From: Janibacter melonis
GTDB taxonomy: Bacteria; Actinomycetota; Actinomycetes; Actinomycetales; Dermatophilaceae
Direction of reading: 5' to 3'
Assembly (NCBI RefSeq): GCF_020567375.1
Contig: NZ_JAJBZM010000001.1
Span: 913,935 to 977,934 of the forward strand
Length of the DNA: 64,000 nt
Positions within the stretch are counted from its first letter, which is position 1. The number at the start of each line of letters is the position of its first letter. Positions 8,994 to 17,119 of this stretch are shown one piece after another. A model generated the notes under the pieces. It was given only the letters and a program-made list of their open reading frames with translations. It did not search any database and was not told the DNA's origin. The translations under genes were made by a program, and so were the position numbers.

Positions 8994-9890
8994 TCAGGGC
9001 AGGCGGCGGGCCCGCGTCATCCGGGGCCGACCGGTGAGGTCCTCGACGTCGTCGACCGCTGACCACAGCCCGGTCGCCGCGATCGCGCGCGGCAGGCTCT
9101 CGCCCTGGGTGTCGGCGTGCTCCATGACGAGCAGCCCGCCGGGTCGCAGCAGCACGGCCGCGCTCGCGGCAACGGCGACCGGCACGGCGAGCCCGTCGGC
9201 GCTGCGCCCGTAGAGCGCGATGCCCGGGTCGTGCTCGGCGACCTCCGGGTCGACCGGCACTGCACCGTCGGGGATGTACGGCGGGTTGCTCACGACGACG
9301 TCGACAGCGCCCACGAGGTCGGCGACCTCGTCGATCGACCGCGGGTCGGCGGACGCGTCGCCCTCGACGACGCGCACCGGGAGCCCGGTGCGCTCGACGT
9401 TGTGCCGCGCCCACGCGACGGCCTCGGGGCTCAGCTCCACCGCGACGACCTCCGCCCCCGGGGCCTCGTCGGCCACGGCGAGCGCGAGCGCCCCCGACCC
9501 GGTGCACAGGTCGACGACGACGGGGGCGGCTCCCCCTTCGCCCTCCCGGCGGGAGAGCTCGGCGAGGACGAGGTCGACGGCGAGCTCGGTCTCGGGCCGG
9601 GGCACGAAGACCCCGGGGCCGACCGCGAGCTCGAGGTGACGGAAGGGCGCGACCCCCGTGAGGTGCTGCAGCGGCACCCGGCGGGCGCGCTCGGCGACGA
9701 GCCCCGCGAGACGCTCGCCCGCGGAGGCGTCGAGGTCGGAGCCCAGGAACAGCCGGCGCTCGACCTCGCCGCGCCCCACGTCGAGGACGTGGGCGAGGAG
9801 CAGGACCGCGTCGGTGCGGGCGGAGGAGATGCCCGCCGCGGCGAGCTCGGCCTCGGCCGCGCGCACGACGTCGCGCAGCGGACGGCTCAT
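8994..9890 (-). CDS. prmC: Peptide chain release factor N5-glutamine methyltransferase
   Basis: SAM-dependent enzyme (HemK/PrmC) that methylates the glutamine of the GGQ motif in release factors, including the one encoded just upstream. 298 residues: a helical N-terminal substrate domain, then a Rossmann methyltransferase with the SAM loop [16 protein letters not shown] and the catalytic NPPY at 202-205 ([11 protein letters not shown]). The ATG 9890 start overlaps the prfA stop (ATGA), so the enzyme and its target are made from one transcript. Confidence 0.96.
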   Translation of the reverse strand: MSRPLRDVVRAAEAELAAAGISSARTDAVLLLAHVLDVGRGEVERRLFLGSDLDASAGERLAGLVAERARRVPLQHLTGVAPFRHLELAVGPGVFVPRPETELAVDLVLAELSRREGEGGAAPVVVDLCTGSGALALAVADEAPGAEVVAVELSPEAVAWARHNVERTGLPVRVVEGDASADPRSIDEVADLVGAVDVVVSNPPYIPDGAVPVDPEVAEHDPGIALYGRSADGLAVPVAVAASAAVLLRPGGLLVMEHADTQGESLPRAIAATGLWSAVDDVEDLTGRPRMTRARRLP

Positions 9891-10972
9891 CCGTCGAGGG
9901 CGGCGAGCTGGGCGGCCTCGTCGGCCGCGACCGCGGAGTCGACGACGGCGTCGAGGTCGCCGTCGAGGACGCTGTCGAGGTTGTGCGCCTTGAAGCCGGT
10001 GCGGTGGTCGGAGATCCGGTTCTCCGGGAAGTTGTAGGTGCGGATCCGCTCGGAGCGGTCCACGGTGCGCACCTGGCTGCGCCGGGCGTCGGCCGCCTCG
10101 GCCGCGGCCTCGTCGACCGCCAGCTGGTGCAGGCGGGCGCGCAGCACGCGCATCGCCGACTCCTTGTTCTGCAGCTGCGACTTCTCGTTCTGGCACGAGA
10201 CGACCAGGCCGGTGGGCAGGTGGGTGATCCGCACGGCGGAGTCGGTCGTGTTGACGCTCTGGCCACCGGGGCCGCTCGAGCGGTACACGTCGATCTTGAG
10301 GTCGTTCGCCGCGATGTCGACCGTCACGACGTCGCCGACGTCGGGCATGACCCACACACCGGCGGCGGAGGTGTGGATACGCCCCTGGCTCTCGGTGACG
10401 GGGACGCGCTGGACGCGGTGGACTCCCCCTTCGTACTTGAGGCGGGCCCACGGGGCCTCCCCCGGCGCCGGGGTGCCGCGCGAGCTGATCGCGACCTGCA
10501 CGTCCTTGTAGCCGCCGAGGTCGGACTCGGTGGAGTCGAGGATCTCGGTGCGCCAGCCGTGCTTCTCCGCGTGGCGGAGGTACATCCGCAGGAGGTCACC
10601 GGCGAAGAGGGCCGACTCGGCTCCGCCTTCGCCCGCCTTGACCTCGAGGATGACATCGCGGTCGTCGTCGGGGTCGCGCGGGATGAGCAGCCGGCGCAGC
10701 CGGTCCTCGGCCTGCTCGAGCCGCTCGGCGAGCGCGGGGAGCTCCTCGGCGAAGGAGGGCTCCTCCTGCGCGAGCTCACGGGCGGCCTCGAGGTCCTCGC
10801 CCGCGCCGACCCACTCGGCGTGCGCGGCGACGACCGGGCCGAGCCGGGCGTAGCGCGAGTTGACCTCGCGCAGCCGCTCGGGGTCGCCGACGACCTCCGG
10901 GTCGCCGAGCTGGGCCTCGAGGGCCGCGTGCTCGTCGACGAGGCTCTGCCCAGAGGACGACGGGTCGAGCAC
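9887..10972 (-). CDS. prfA: Peptide chain release factor 1
   Basis: Class I release factor that reads UAA and UAG and triggers peptide release. 361 residues, normal length. The codon-reading tripeptide is P-V-T in [18 protein letters not shown], the RF1 version. The GGQ motif is at 236-238 in [17 protein letters not shown]. The start is GTG 10972 (M-L-D-P-S-S-S-G). It lies downstream of rpmE and is coupled to prmC. Confidence 0.97.
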   Translation of the reverse strand: MLDPSSSGQSLVDEHAALEAQLGDPEVVGDPERLREVNSRYARLGPVVAAHAEWVGAGEDLEAARELAQEEPSFAEELPALAERLEQAEDRLRRLLIPRDPDDDRDVILEVKAGEGGAESALFAGDLLRMYLRHAEKHGWRTEILDSTESDLGGYKDVQVAISSRGTPAPGEAPWARLKYEGGVHRVQRVPVTESQGRIHTSAAGVWVMPDVGDVVTVDIAANDLKIDVYRSSGPGGQSVNTTDSAVRITHLPTGLVVSCQNEKSQLQNKESAMRVLRARLHQLAVDEAAAEAADARRSQVRTVDRSERIRTYNFPENRISDHRTGFKAHNLDSVLDGDLDAVVDSAVAADEAAQLAALDG

Positions 10973-11016
10973 GGCAGGGACCTCCGGGAGGTGGACGACA
11001 GGGGTGCGGAGACGAC

Positions 11017-11052
11017 GACGCGCCGGCCAGCGTGATCGCTGACCGGCGCGTC
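11017..11052 (-). terminator. rpmE terminator
   Basis: Inverted repeat with 16-bp arms (one mismatch) around a TGAT loop: GACGCGCCGG at one end and CCGGCGCGTC at the other. It begins 8 bp after the rpmE stop, between rpmE and prfA, and has no T-run, as is common in high-GC genomes. Confidence 0.7.
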
Positions 11053-11059
11053 GGAGGCG

Positions 11060-11275
11060 TTACTTCGCGGCGGTCTGGCCGTAACGCTTCTGGAAGCGGG
11101 CGACGCGGCCGCCGGAGTCCATGAGCTTCTGCTTGCCCGTGTAGAACGGGTGGCAGGCGCTGCAGACCTCGACGCGGATGCGGCCGCCGTCGGCGGTGCT
11201 GCGCGTCGTGAACTCGTTGCCGCAGGTGCAGGAGACCGTGGTCTCCGCGTAGCTGGGGTGGATGTCCTTCTTCAC
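11060..11275 (-). CDS. rpmE: 50S ribosomal protein L31 (zinc-binding form)
   Basis: 71-residue large-subunit protein. Two Cys pairs (SCTCGNEF and [11 protein letters not shown]) make the zinc-binding, C+ type of L31; such genomes often carry a second, zinc-independent L31 elsewhere. The start is GTG 11275 (V-K-K-D-I-H-P) with AAGGAG 5 bp upstream. The frame upstream of this belongs to a non-coding region. It precedes prfA, as in other actinobacteria. Confidence 0.96.
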   Translation of the reverse strand: MKKDIHPSYAETTVSCTCGNEFTTRSTADGGRIRVEVCSACHPFYTGKQKLMDSGGRVARFQKRYGQTAAK

Positions 11276-11482
11276 GTGATCTCCTTGGATCTCATCCGGG
11301 TCGGCGGGCCCACCGCATCTGGGATGCGTGCGGTGCAGGTCCTGCGCTCGAGGCGCCAGCCGTGAACCGGTCCAACGGGTGATTCTGCCAGAGGATCTGA
11401 CGTGGTCCATAACCGCGCCCGCCCGCGCGGCATTCCCCGACCGCCCCGACGGCCGCTCGGACGGGTGCGGCATCATGCGGGC

Positions 11483-12046
11483 ATGGCTCGACGACCGCTG
11501 CGCCGTGACCGCCGACCCGCCCTCGAGGAGCGCCCCGGGCCGGTGGAGGGCTCGGTCGTGCGGGCCGCGACCGCCGCCGACATCGGCTCGGTCATCGAGC
11601 TGCGCATCCTCATGTTCGAGGCCATGGGCACCCCGGACGAGGACCTCTACGACCCCCGGTGGCGCGCCGACGCCGCCCGGTGGCTCCAGCTGCACCTCGA
11701 CGACGCCGGGCTCGCCGTCGTCGTCGCCGACGTCGGGGGCGCCGTCGTCTCGTGCGCCATGGGCCAGGTCGTCGACCTCATGCCCTCCCCCACGCGCCCC
11801 GGTGACGTCGGCGGGCTGCTGACGAACGTCGCGACCTTCCCGAGCCACCGTCGCCGCGGGCTCTCGCAGGCCTGCGTCGAAGGGGTCCTCGACTGGTTCA
11901 CGCAGTCCACCCGGGTCGACGTCGTCACGCTCAACGCGACGGCCGAGGGCGCCCCGATGTACGAGGCCCTGGGCTTCACGCCGTCGCAGTTCCCGGAGAT
12001 GCGGGCTCGGCTGACGCGTGAGCCGACCCCGCCCGAGGCAGGGTGA
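11483..12046 (+). CDS. GNAT-family N-acetyltransferase
   Basis: Acyl-CoA-dependent acetyltransferase of unknown substrate. The core shows [16 protein letters not shown] at the first strand, the acetyl-CoA loop [20 protein letters not shown] (an R-x-x-G-x-A/S type motif), and the terminal [17 protein letters not shown] block. The start is uncertain: ATG 11483 gives 187 residues with an Arg-rich leader, and GTG 11558 would begin right at the GNAT core. Its 3' end overlaps the convergent histidine kinase gene by 71 bp. It is the only plus-strand gene in the stretch between rpmE and rho. Confidence 0.8.
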   Translation: MARRPLRRDRRPALEERPGPVEGSVVRAATAADIGSVIELRILMFEAMGTPDEDLYDPRWRADAARWLQLHLDDAGLAVVVADVGGAVVSCAMGQVVDLMPSPTRPGDVGGLLTNVATFPSHRRRGLSQACVEGVLDWFTQSTRVDVVTLNATAEGAPMYEALGFTPSQFPEMRARLTREPTPPEAG

Positions 12047-14003
12047 CCGTCACCGTCGTGCCGACGCCGACGCTCGACGCGAGCTCGACACCGCCGCCGT
12101 GCATGCGGGCGATGGTCTCGACGATGACGAGACCCAGCCCGGTGCCCTGCACCTGCTGCTCGCGGGCGTTGCTCGCCCGGTAGAAGCGCTGGAAGAGGTG
12201 GGCCTGGTCCTCGTCGGGGATGCCCATGCCGGTGTCGCGGCAGATGACGCGCACCCACGCGTCGTCGGCCTCGATGCGCAGCTCGACCCGGCCGCCGCGC
12301 GGGGTGAACTTCACGCCGTTGCTCGTGAGGTTGCCGATGGCCCGCTCCACCTGGTCGCGCTCGACCTCGACCGGCTGCGAGTGGGTGCCGGTGCTCACGA
12401 CGAGCTCGACGCCCGCCGCGTCGGCGACGGGCTTCATCGACTCGCCGACGGAGGTGACGAGCAGACGCATGTCGAGGACCCGGCGCTCGGCACCGGCGGC
12501 GCCGCTGTCGAGACGGTTGAGCAGGAGCAGCTCGTCGATGAGCAGGCGCAGCCGCGAGACGTTGCGCGAGATGACCTCGAGCGCGTGGGCCTGACGGGGC
12601 TGCAGCGGCCCGAAGTCGCCGTCCTCGATGAGCTCGAGGTAGCCGGCGATCGAGGTGAGCGGTGTGCGCAGCTCGTGGCTCGTCGTCGCGACGAAGTCGG
12701 ACTTCTGCGCGTCGAGCGCGGAGAGCTCGGCGACGACGCGTCGCTCGGCGAGCGCATGCCCGGCGTACTCGGCGACGCGTCGGATGGCCTGCTCCTCCGC
12801 GGCCTCCCAGTGGTGCTCGCGCATCGCGGCGATCGACAGGATGCCGACGACCTCGCCGGAGACGACGAGCGGGTGCAGCGCCCAGGCCCGCACCCCGTGG
12901 AGGTCGGCGGTGCCGGCGAGCCGGTCGGGGAAGAGGGCGAAGATCTCGTCCGGCGTGTGGCCGAAGAGGGCGGGGACGTCCGCGAGCATCTCGCGCAGCG
13001 ACGGCACGGAGATGTCGACGAGCAGCGGGGTGAAGTCGGCCGACGGCGAGCGGTAGCTGCCGGCGGTGACGATCTCGTCGCCCTCGATCTCGTAGATCGT
13101 CGTCGCGTCGACGCCGAGCCGCGCCGAGAGCTCGCGGCAGGCGTCGTCCCACGTGCCGTCGGCCTCGTCGTCGCGCCGGGAGAGCTGCCCGACGACCCGG
13201 CTGGTGAGCCGGTAGAGGTCGAGCTGTCGCTCGCGCTCGCGGCGCATCGAGTCGTTGACCTCGGCGAGGGAGTTGAAGGCGGTCGCGACGGCCCGGACCT
13301 CCTGGGCGCCGCGGGTCGTGTCGGCGCGGGCGGCGACGGCGCCGGCCTCGTGGTTGACGACGGTGCTGTACAGGGAGCGAAGGGGGGAGATGAGGTAGCG
13401 CCGCACCTTCCAGCTCTGGCGCAGGGTCGCGCTGAGCGCGACGAGGCTGGCGAGGATGATCGCGACGAGCGAGATGCTCATGGCCGCGCGGTAGCGGTCG
13501 CGACGCCCCTCGCGGGCCGCGCTCACCTCCTCGACGAGGTCGTCGTGGGCGACCTCGACGCGGTCGAAGGTGGCCGCCGTGCTCGAGATGTCGCCCTCGC
13601 GGCCGTCGGCGACACGCGTCACCTGCACGTCGACAGCGGCGAACCACCGGTCCCCCGCGTCGACGAGCTCGTCCATCGCCTCGGCCCCGACCTGGCCACC
13701 GGCGAGCTCGCGGAACTCCGCGGTCTCCCGGCGGAACTCCTCGCGGTCGGCGCGGTAGCGCTCGAGATACATCCGGTCCTTCGTCAGCAGGTAGCCGCGG
13801 TACTCCGACTGGGCGTCGGTGATCGCGACGCGCATCCGGCTCGAGCCGTCGATGAGCGGGGTGAAGCGGGTGGCCGTCGTCGTCACCTCGTGCCGGATGT
13901 AGACGACCGCACCGGCCGACAGCGCCGAGATCGCGAGGATGACGCACGACAGGAGCAGCACGAGGCGCTCGAGGACCCGCGCGACGGTGTGCTGGGGGCT
14001 CAT
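11976..14003 (-). CDS. Membrane sensor histidine kinase (CHASE3-like, HAMP, GAF, HisKA, HATPase)
   Basis: 675 residues. Order: membrane helix 12-34; an extracytoplasmic helical sensor (about 35-175) resembling CHASE3/four-helix-bundle inputs; second helix about 176-198; HAMP; GAF-like domain (about 270-425, [19 protein letters not shown] ... [24 protein letters not shown]); HisKA with phospho-acceptor near H443 in [12 protein letters not shown]; then ATPase boxes ([40 protein letters not shown]). N-box NLTSN differs slightly from the usual N-x-x-x-N. It is the last gene of a four-gene operon, overlapping the glycosyltransferase stop (TGATG). The likely partner is the receiver protein at the operon start; the sensed signal is unknown. 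Confidence 0.9.
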   Translation of the reverse strand: MSPQHTVARVLERLVLLLSCVILAISALSAGAVVYIRHEVTTTATRFTPLIDGSSRMRVAITDAQSEYRGYLLTKDRMYLERYRADREEFRRETAEFRELAGGQVGAEAMDELVDAGDRWFAAVDVQVTRVADGREGDISSTAATFDRVEVAHDDLVEEVSAAREGRRDRYRAAMSISLVAIILASLVALSATLRQSWKVRRYLISPLRSLYSTVVNHEAGAVAARADTTRGAQEVRAVATAFNSLAEVNDSMRRERERQLDLYRLTSRVVGQLSRRDDEADGTWDDACRELSARLGVDATTIYEIEGDEIVTAGSYRSPSADFTPLLVDISVPSLREMLADVPALFGHTPDEIFALFPDRLAGTADLHGVRAWALHPLVVSGEVVGILSIAAMREHHWEAAEEQAIRRVAEYAGHALAERRVVAELSALDAQKSDFVATTSHELRTPLTSIAGYLELIEDGDFGPLQPRQAHALEVISRNVSRLRLLIDELLLLNRLDSGAAGAERRVLDMRLLVTSVGESMKPVADAAGVELVVSTGTHSQPVEVERDQVERAIGNLTSNGVKFTPRGGRVELRIEADDAWVRVICRDTGMGIPDEDQAHLFQRFYRASNAREQQVQGTGLGLVIVETIARMHGGGVELASSVGVGTTVTVTLPRAGSAHASAEPASPGTATA

Positions 14004-15454
14004 CAGCCCTTGCCCTCACCGGTGTCGAAGCCGGTGCGGGTCATCGTGCCCCACACCTGCTTGCGACCGGTGAGGCTCTGCACCCAGCCCTCGATGCGCC
14101 ACACGGCCGTGGCCTGCCGGTACCCGACGTTCTCGACGACCGCGGCCGCGAGCGTGCTCGCGAGGTCGCGCCAGCGCGGGTACTTGTGGAAGCTCAGCTC
14201 CTCGACGGTCATCGCGGCGAGTGTGACGAGCGCGGCGTAGACGTACGCGACGGCCATGAAGAGCAGGAAGTACGAGACGTCGATGACCCCGAGCAGCGTG
14301 CCGAGGACGACGAGGACGAGCCCGAAGAGCTCGAGCGCGGGGGCGATGAGCTCGAAGAGCCAGTAGTACGGCAGGGCGATCATGCCGACCCGGCCGTAGC
14401 GCGGGTTGAAGAGCATGCCGCGGTAGGCCCACAGCGTCTCCCACAGCCCACGGTGCCAGCGGGCGCGCTGCTTGCGCAGGACCTTGGCCGACTCGGGGAC
14501 CTCGGTCCAGCAGATCGGCTCGTTGATGAACTGCACGCGGTAGTCGCGCTTCTGCCGGCGCAGGTGCTTGTGCACGCGCAGCACGAGCTCGAAGTCCTCG
14601 CCGATGCTGCTCGGGTCGAGCCCGCCGACCTCGACGAGCACGTCGCGGCGGAAGATGCCGAAGGCCCCGCTGATGAGGATGAGCGACTTCAGGCGGGACC
14701 AGCCGGAGCGGCCGAGGTGGAAGGCGCGCAGGTACTCGACGACCTGGATCCGGGCCAACCAGTTCTTCGGCATCCGCACCTCGGTGACACGACCTCCTCG
14801 CACGAGGCAGCCGTTGACCGCGCGGATGACGCCGCCCGCGGCGACCATGCGCACCGGGTCGTCGGCGAAGGGCTTGACGACCGACAGCAGCGCGTCGGGG
14901 TCGAGGATCGAGTCCGAGTCGACGAAGACGACGAGGTCTTGCGAGGCGTAGTTGATGCCGACGTTCATCGAGTCTGAGCGACCGGAGTTGGCCTTGCGGA
15001 CGACGGTCAGGCGGGTCCGGCCGTTGCGCGGCACGTGCACCGAGGTCGGCTGCTCGCGCACGGTGATGTCGCCGGGCATGCGCCGCGGGATCTCGACGAG
15101 ATCGAACGTCTCGCGCAGCACCTCGAAGCCGCCGTCGGTGCTGCCGTCGTCGACGACGATGACCTCGTGGCGCGGGTAGTGCAGCGCGAGCATCGACTGC
15201 ACCGCGAGCCGGATGCCCACCTCCTCGTTGTGCATCGCGGCGACGACGGAGACACCGGGCACGAGGCCGGAGCCGACGAGCTCCTCGCGGCCCGCGTACG
15301 GCAGCTGGCGCATCGAGCGACGGAACTCCAGGCTCGACATGACGACGAGCACGAGATAGCTCGTGTTGATGACGAGGAAGTAGACGAGGACCGGCAGCGC
15401 GATGACGGAGAAGATCGTCTCGACGACCGGGCGAAGGGGTTCGAGCCAGTCCAT
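14003..15454 (-). CDS. Processive family-2 membrane glycosyltransferase (PgaC/HasA-like)
   Basis: 483 residues. An N-terminal membrane segment (about 10-40), a GT2 catalytic domain, then about three membrane helices (PYYWLFELIAPALELFGLVLVVLG; YFLLFMAVAYVYAALVTLAAM). The full processive motif set is visible: VVDDGSTDGG, FVDSDSILDP, IGEDFELVLR and the QRARW variant in LRKQRARWHRGLWE. This combination is characteristic of synthases that polymerise and extrude beta-linked polymers (poly-GlcNAc, hyaluronan, cellulose). The donor cannot be told from sequence. The start ATG 15454 overlaps the HEAT-protein stop. Companion genes are the two-component proteins and the HEAT protein, with no deacetylase or hydrolase nearby. 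Confidence 0.88.
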   Translation of the reverse strand: MDWLEPLRPVVETIFSVIALPVLVYFLVINTSYLVLVVMSSLEFRRSMRQLPYAGREELVGSGLVPGVSVVAAMHNEEVGIRLAVQSMLALHYPRHEVIVVDDGSTDGGFEVLRETFDLVEIPRRMPGDITVREQPTSVHVPRNGRTRLTVVRKANSGRSDSMNVGINYASQDLVVFVDSDSILDPDALLSVVKPFADDPVRMVAAGGVIRAVNGCLVRGGRVTEVRMPKNWLARIQVVEYLRAFHLGRSGWSRLKSLILISGAFGIFRRDVLVEVGGLDPSSIGEDFELVLRVHKHLRRQKRDYRVQFINEPICWTEVPESAKVLRKQRARWHRGLWETLWAYRGMLFNPRYGRVGMIALPYYWLFELIAPALELFGLVLVVLGTLLGVIDVSYFLLFMAVAYVYAALVTLAAMTVEELSFHKYPRWRDLASTLAAAVVENVGYRQATAVWRIEGWVQSLTGRKQVWGTMTRTGFDTGEGKG

Positions 15455-16569
15455 CAGCGACCACCGGCCCCGGAGCCGGCGCGCAGCTCGAGCAGGGCCC
15501 TGCCGTAGCTCGTCGCGGCGCGGGTGACGTCGTCCTCGGGCGAGGTGCGCTCGGCGACCTCGTGGAGGGCGGCGATCCCGGGGCTGTCGAGGTCGACGAG
15601 GGACTGCGCGGCGAGCTCGCCGACACGGGCGTCCTCGTCGGAGAGCAGGTCCGCGAGCGCGGCCACGGAGGCGCGCCCGCCGAGCTCGGAGAGGGCGCGG
15701 ACGGCGGAGAGCCGCACCGTCTGGTGGTGGCCGGGGGCGGCGAGGTCGACGAGCGACGGGATGTCGTCGGGTCGGCCCACGCGGCCCAGGGCCTCGGCGA
15801 CGGCGGCGAGCACGGTCTGGTCCTCCTCGATGGCGAGCAGCGAGCGGAGGGACTCGCGCTGCGAGACGTGCTGGGCGACGCCGATCGCGCGCGCGGCGAC
15901 GGCGCGGGTCGTCGGGTCGTCGCTGAGCAGCGCGGCGCCGACGGTGTCGGCGGTGCCCGGGCCGAGCTGGGCGAGGGCCTCGGTGACGACCCAGGCGGGC
16001 AGCGCGCCGCGGCCGCGGCGGGCGGGCTTGACCGAGCGCAGCAGCGGGCCGGCGGCGACGTCCTCGCGCAGCATGCCGAGCGCGCGGGCGGCGGTCACGG
16101 CCGCGCCGCGGTCGCTGTCCTGGAGCAGGGGCGCGACGGAGCGGGCCTCCCCCTCGACGCGCATGAGCCCGATCGCCCACGCGGAGCGGGCACGGCGTGT
16201 GCCGGAGGACGAGGCGAGACCGTCGCGCGCCCGGCGCACGACGCCGTGGCGCTGGAGCAGGCCGACGAGCTGCTGGGCCGGTGCACCCCGGACCTTCGAC
16301 AGGAGGGAGACGAGATACCCGTCGACCGCCTCGAGACCGCTGAGCGGCACGGACAGCAGGCGCTGCACGGAGCTGCCGTCCTCGTCGTCGCCGGAGGCGA
16401 TGGTGAGCACGTCGCGACGGATGGGGTCGATCTGGCGGCGGTCGCGCGCCGCCTTGCGGCGGCGCTGGATCCGGGCGAGGACGATCGTCGCGGCGAGCAG
16501 CACGGCCGTGACGGCCATGATCCAGAGCGACAGCCGCAGCACCCAGGCGCTGACGACGAAGTCGGGCAT
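15454..16569 (-). CDS. Membrane-anchored HEAT-repeat protein
   Basis: 371 residues: an N-terminal membrane helix (about 12-33, LSLWIMAVTAVLLAATIVLARIQ), a basic stretch, then a long array of HEAT/PBS-lyase-type helical repeats, for example VTAARALGMLREDVAAGPLL, TRAVAARAIGVAQH, AAVAEALGRVGRPDDIPSLVDL, RLSAVRALSELGGRASVAALADLL. Such repeats are protein-binding scaffolds. Lying between a receiver protein and a polysaccharide synthase, it may link phosphorylation state to synthase activity; that is inference. It ends in the TGATG overlap with the glycosyltransferase and begins 1 bp after the receiver gene's stop. Confidence 0.85.
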   Translation of the reverse strand: MPDFVVSAWVLRLSLWIMAVTAVLLAATIVLARIQRRRKAARDRRQIDPIRRDVLTIASGDDEDGSSVQRLLSVPLSGLEAVDGYLVSLLSKVRGAPAQQLVGLLQRHGVVRRARDGLASSSGTRRARSAWAIGLMRVEGEARSVAPLLQDSDRGAAVTAARALGMLREDVAAGPLLRSVKPARRGRGALPAWVVTEALAQLGPGTADTVGAALLSDDPTTRAVAARAIGVAQHVSQRESLRSLLAIEEDQTVLAAVAEALGRVGRPDDIPSLVDLAAPGHHQTVRLSAVRALSELGGRASVAALADLLSDEDARVGELAAQSLVDLDSPGIAALHEVAERTSPEDDVTRAATSYGRALLELRAGSGAGGR

Positions 16570-16570
16570 G

Positions 16571-16945
16571 TCAGCCGCGGGCGAGCAGCGAGCTCACCCG
16601 GTGGACGAGCTCGCGAGGGCTGAACGGCTTCGTGAGGTAGTCGTCCGCCCCTGAGCTGAAGCCCGCGTCGACGTCGACGTCGCGCGACCGGGCGGTGAGG
16701 AGGATGACCTTCGTCTCGGCCAGGCTGTCATCGGCGCGGATCTCGCGCAGCACGTCCAGACCCGACATGCCCGGCATCATGACGTCGAGGACGGCCAGGG
16801 TCGGGCGCACCTCGCGCACGCGGTCCCAGGCGGAGTCGCCGTCAGCCACGGAGATCACCTCGTAGCCGGCGTTCTCGAGCTTGAAGGCGACGAGGTCTCG
16901 GATGTCGTCGTCGTCGTCGGCGACGACGACCGTCTGCTCCGCCAT
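16571..16945 (-). CDS. Stand-alone receiver-domain response regulator
   Basis: 124 residues, only a CheY-like receiver: acidic pocket VVVADDDDDIRD, phospho-acceptor Asp in LAVLDVMMPGMSG, conserved Thr and Lys in ILLTARS and YLTKPFSPREL. No DNA-binding or enzymatic output domain, so it must act by protein contact. First gene of the operon with the HEAT protein, glycosyltransferase and histidine kinase. The start is ATG 16945 (MAEQTVVVADD). The spacing and lack of output suggest a post-translational switch for the synthase complex. Confidence 0.92.
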   Translation of the reverse strand: MAEQTVVVADDDDDIRDLVAFKLENAGYEVISVADGDSAWDRVREVRPTLAVLDVMMPGMSGLDVLREIRADDSLAETKVILLTARSRDVDVDAGFSSGADDYLTKPFSPRELVHRVSSLLARG

Positions 16946-17047
16946 GCGCTGAGCTCCCCAGATCTGGTGTGGCGTGGGCTGTGGATGCGGCGATCGTACC
17001 TGCCGAACCGTGCGCCCTCGACCGGACGCCCGTGGCGCGTCGGGACG

Positions 17048-17089
17048 CGAAGGGGGGACCGCCACCTCGTGGTGACGGTCCCCCCTTCG
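17048..17089 (-). terminator. rho terminator built from inverted CGAAGGGG motifs
   Basis: Very stable stem of about 19 bp with one mismatch and a 4-nt loop. The outer arms are CGAAGGGGGGACCG and CGGTCCCCCCTTCG. It lies about 30 bp beyond the rho stop and before the receiver gene, so it separates two minus-strand operons. Both arms carry the over-represented octamer. Confidence 0.8.
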
Positions 17090-17119
17090 TCCGGCGAGAC
17101 CCGGATCGGGTCGGCCCGG

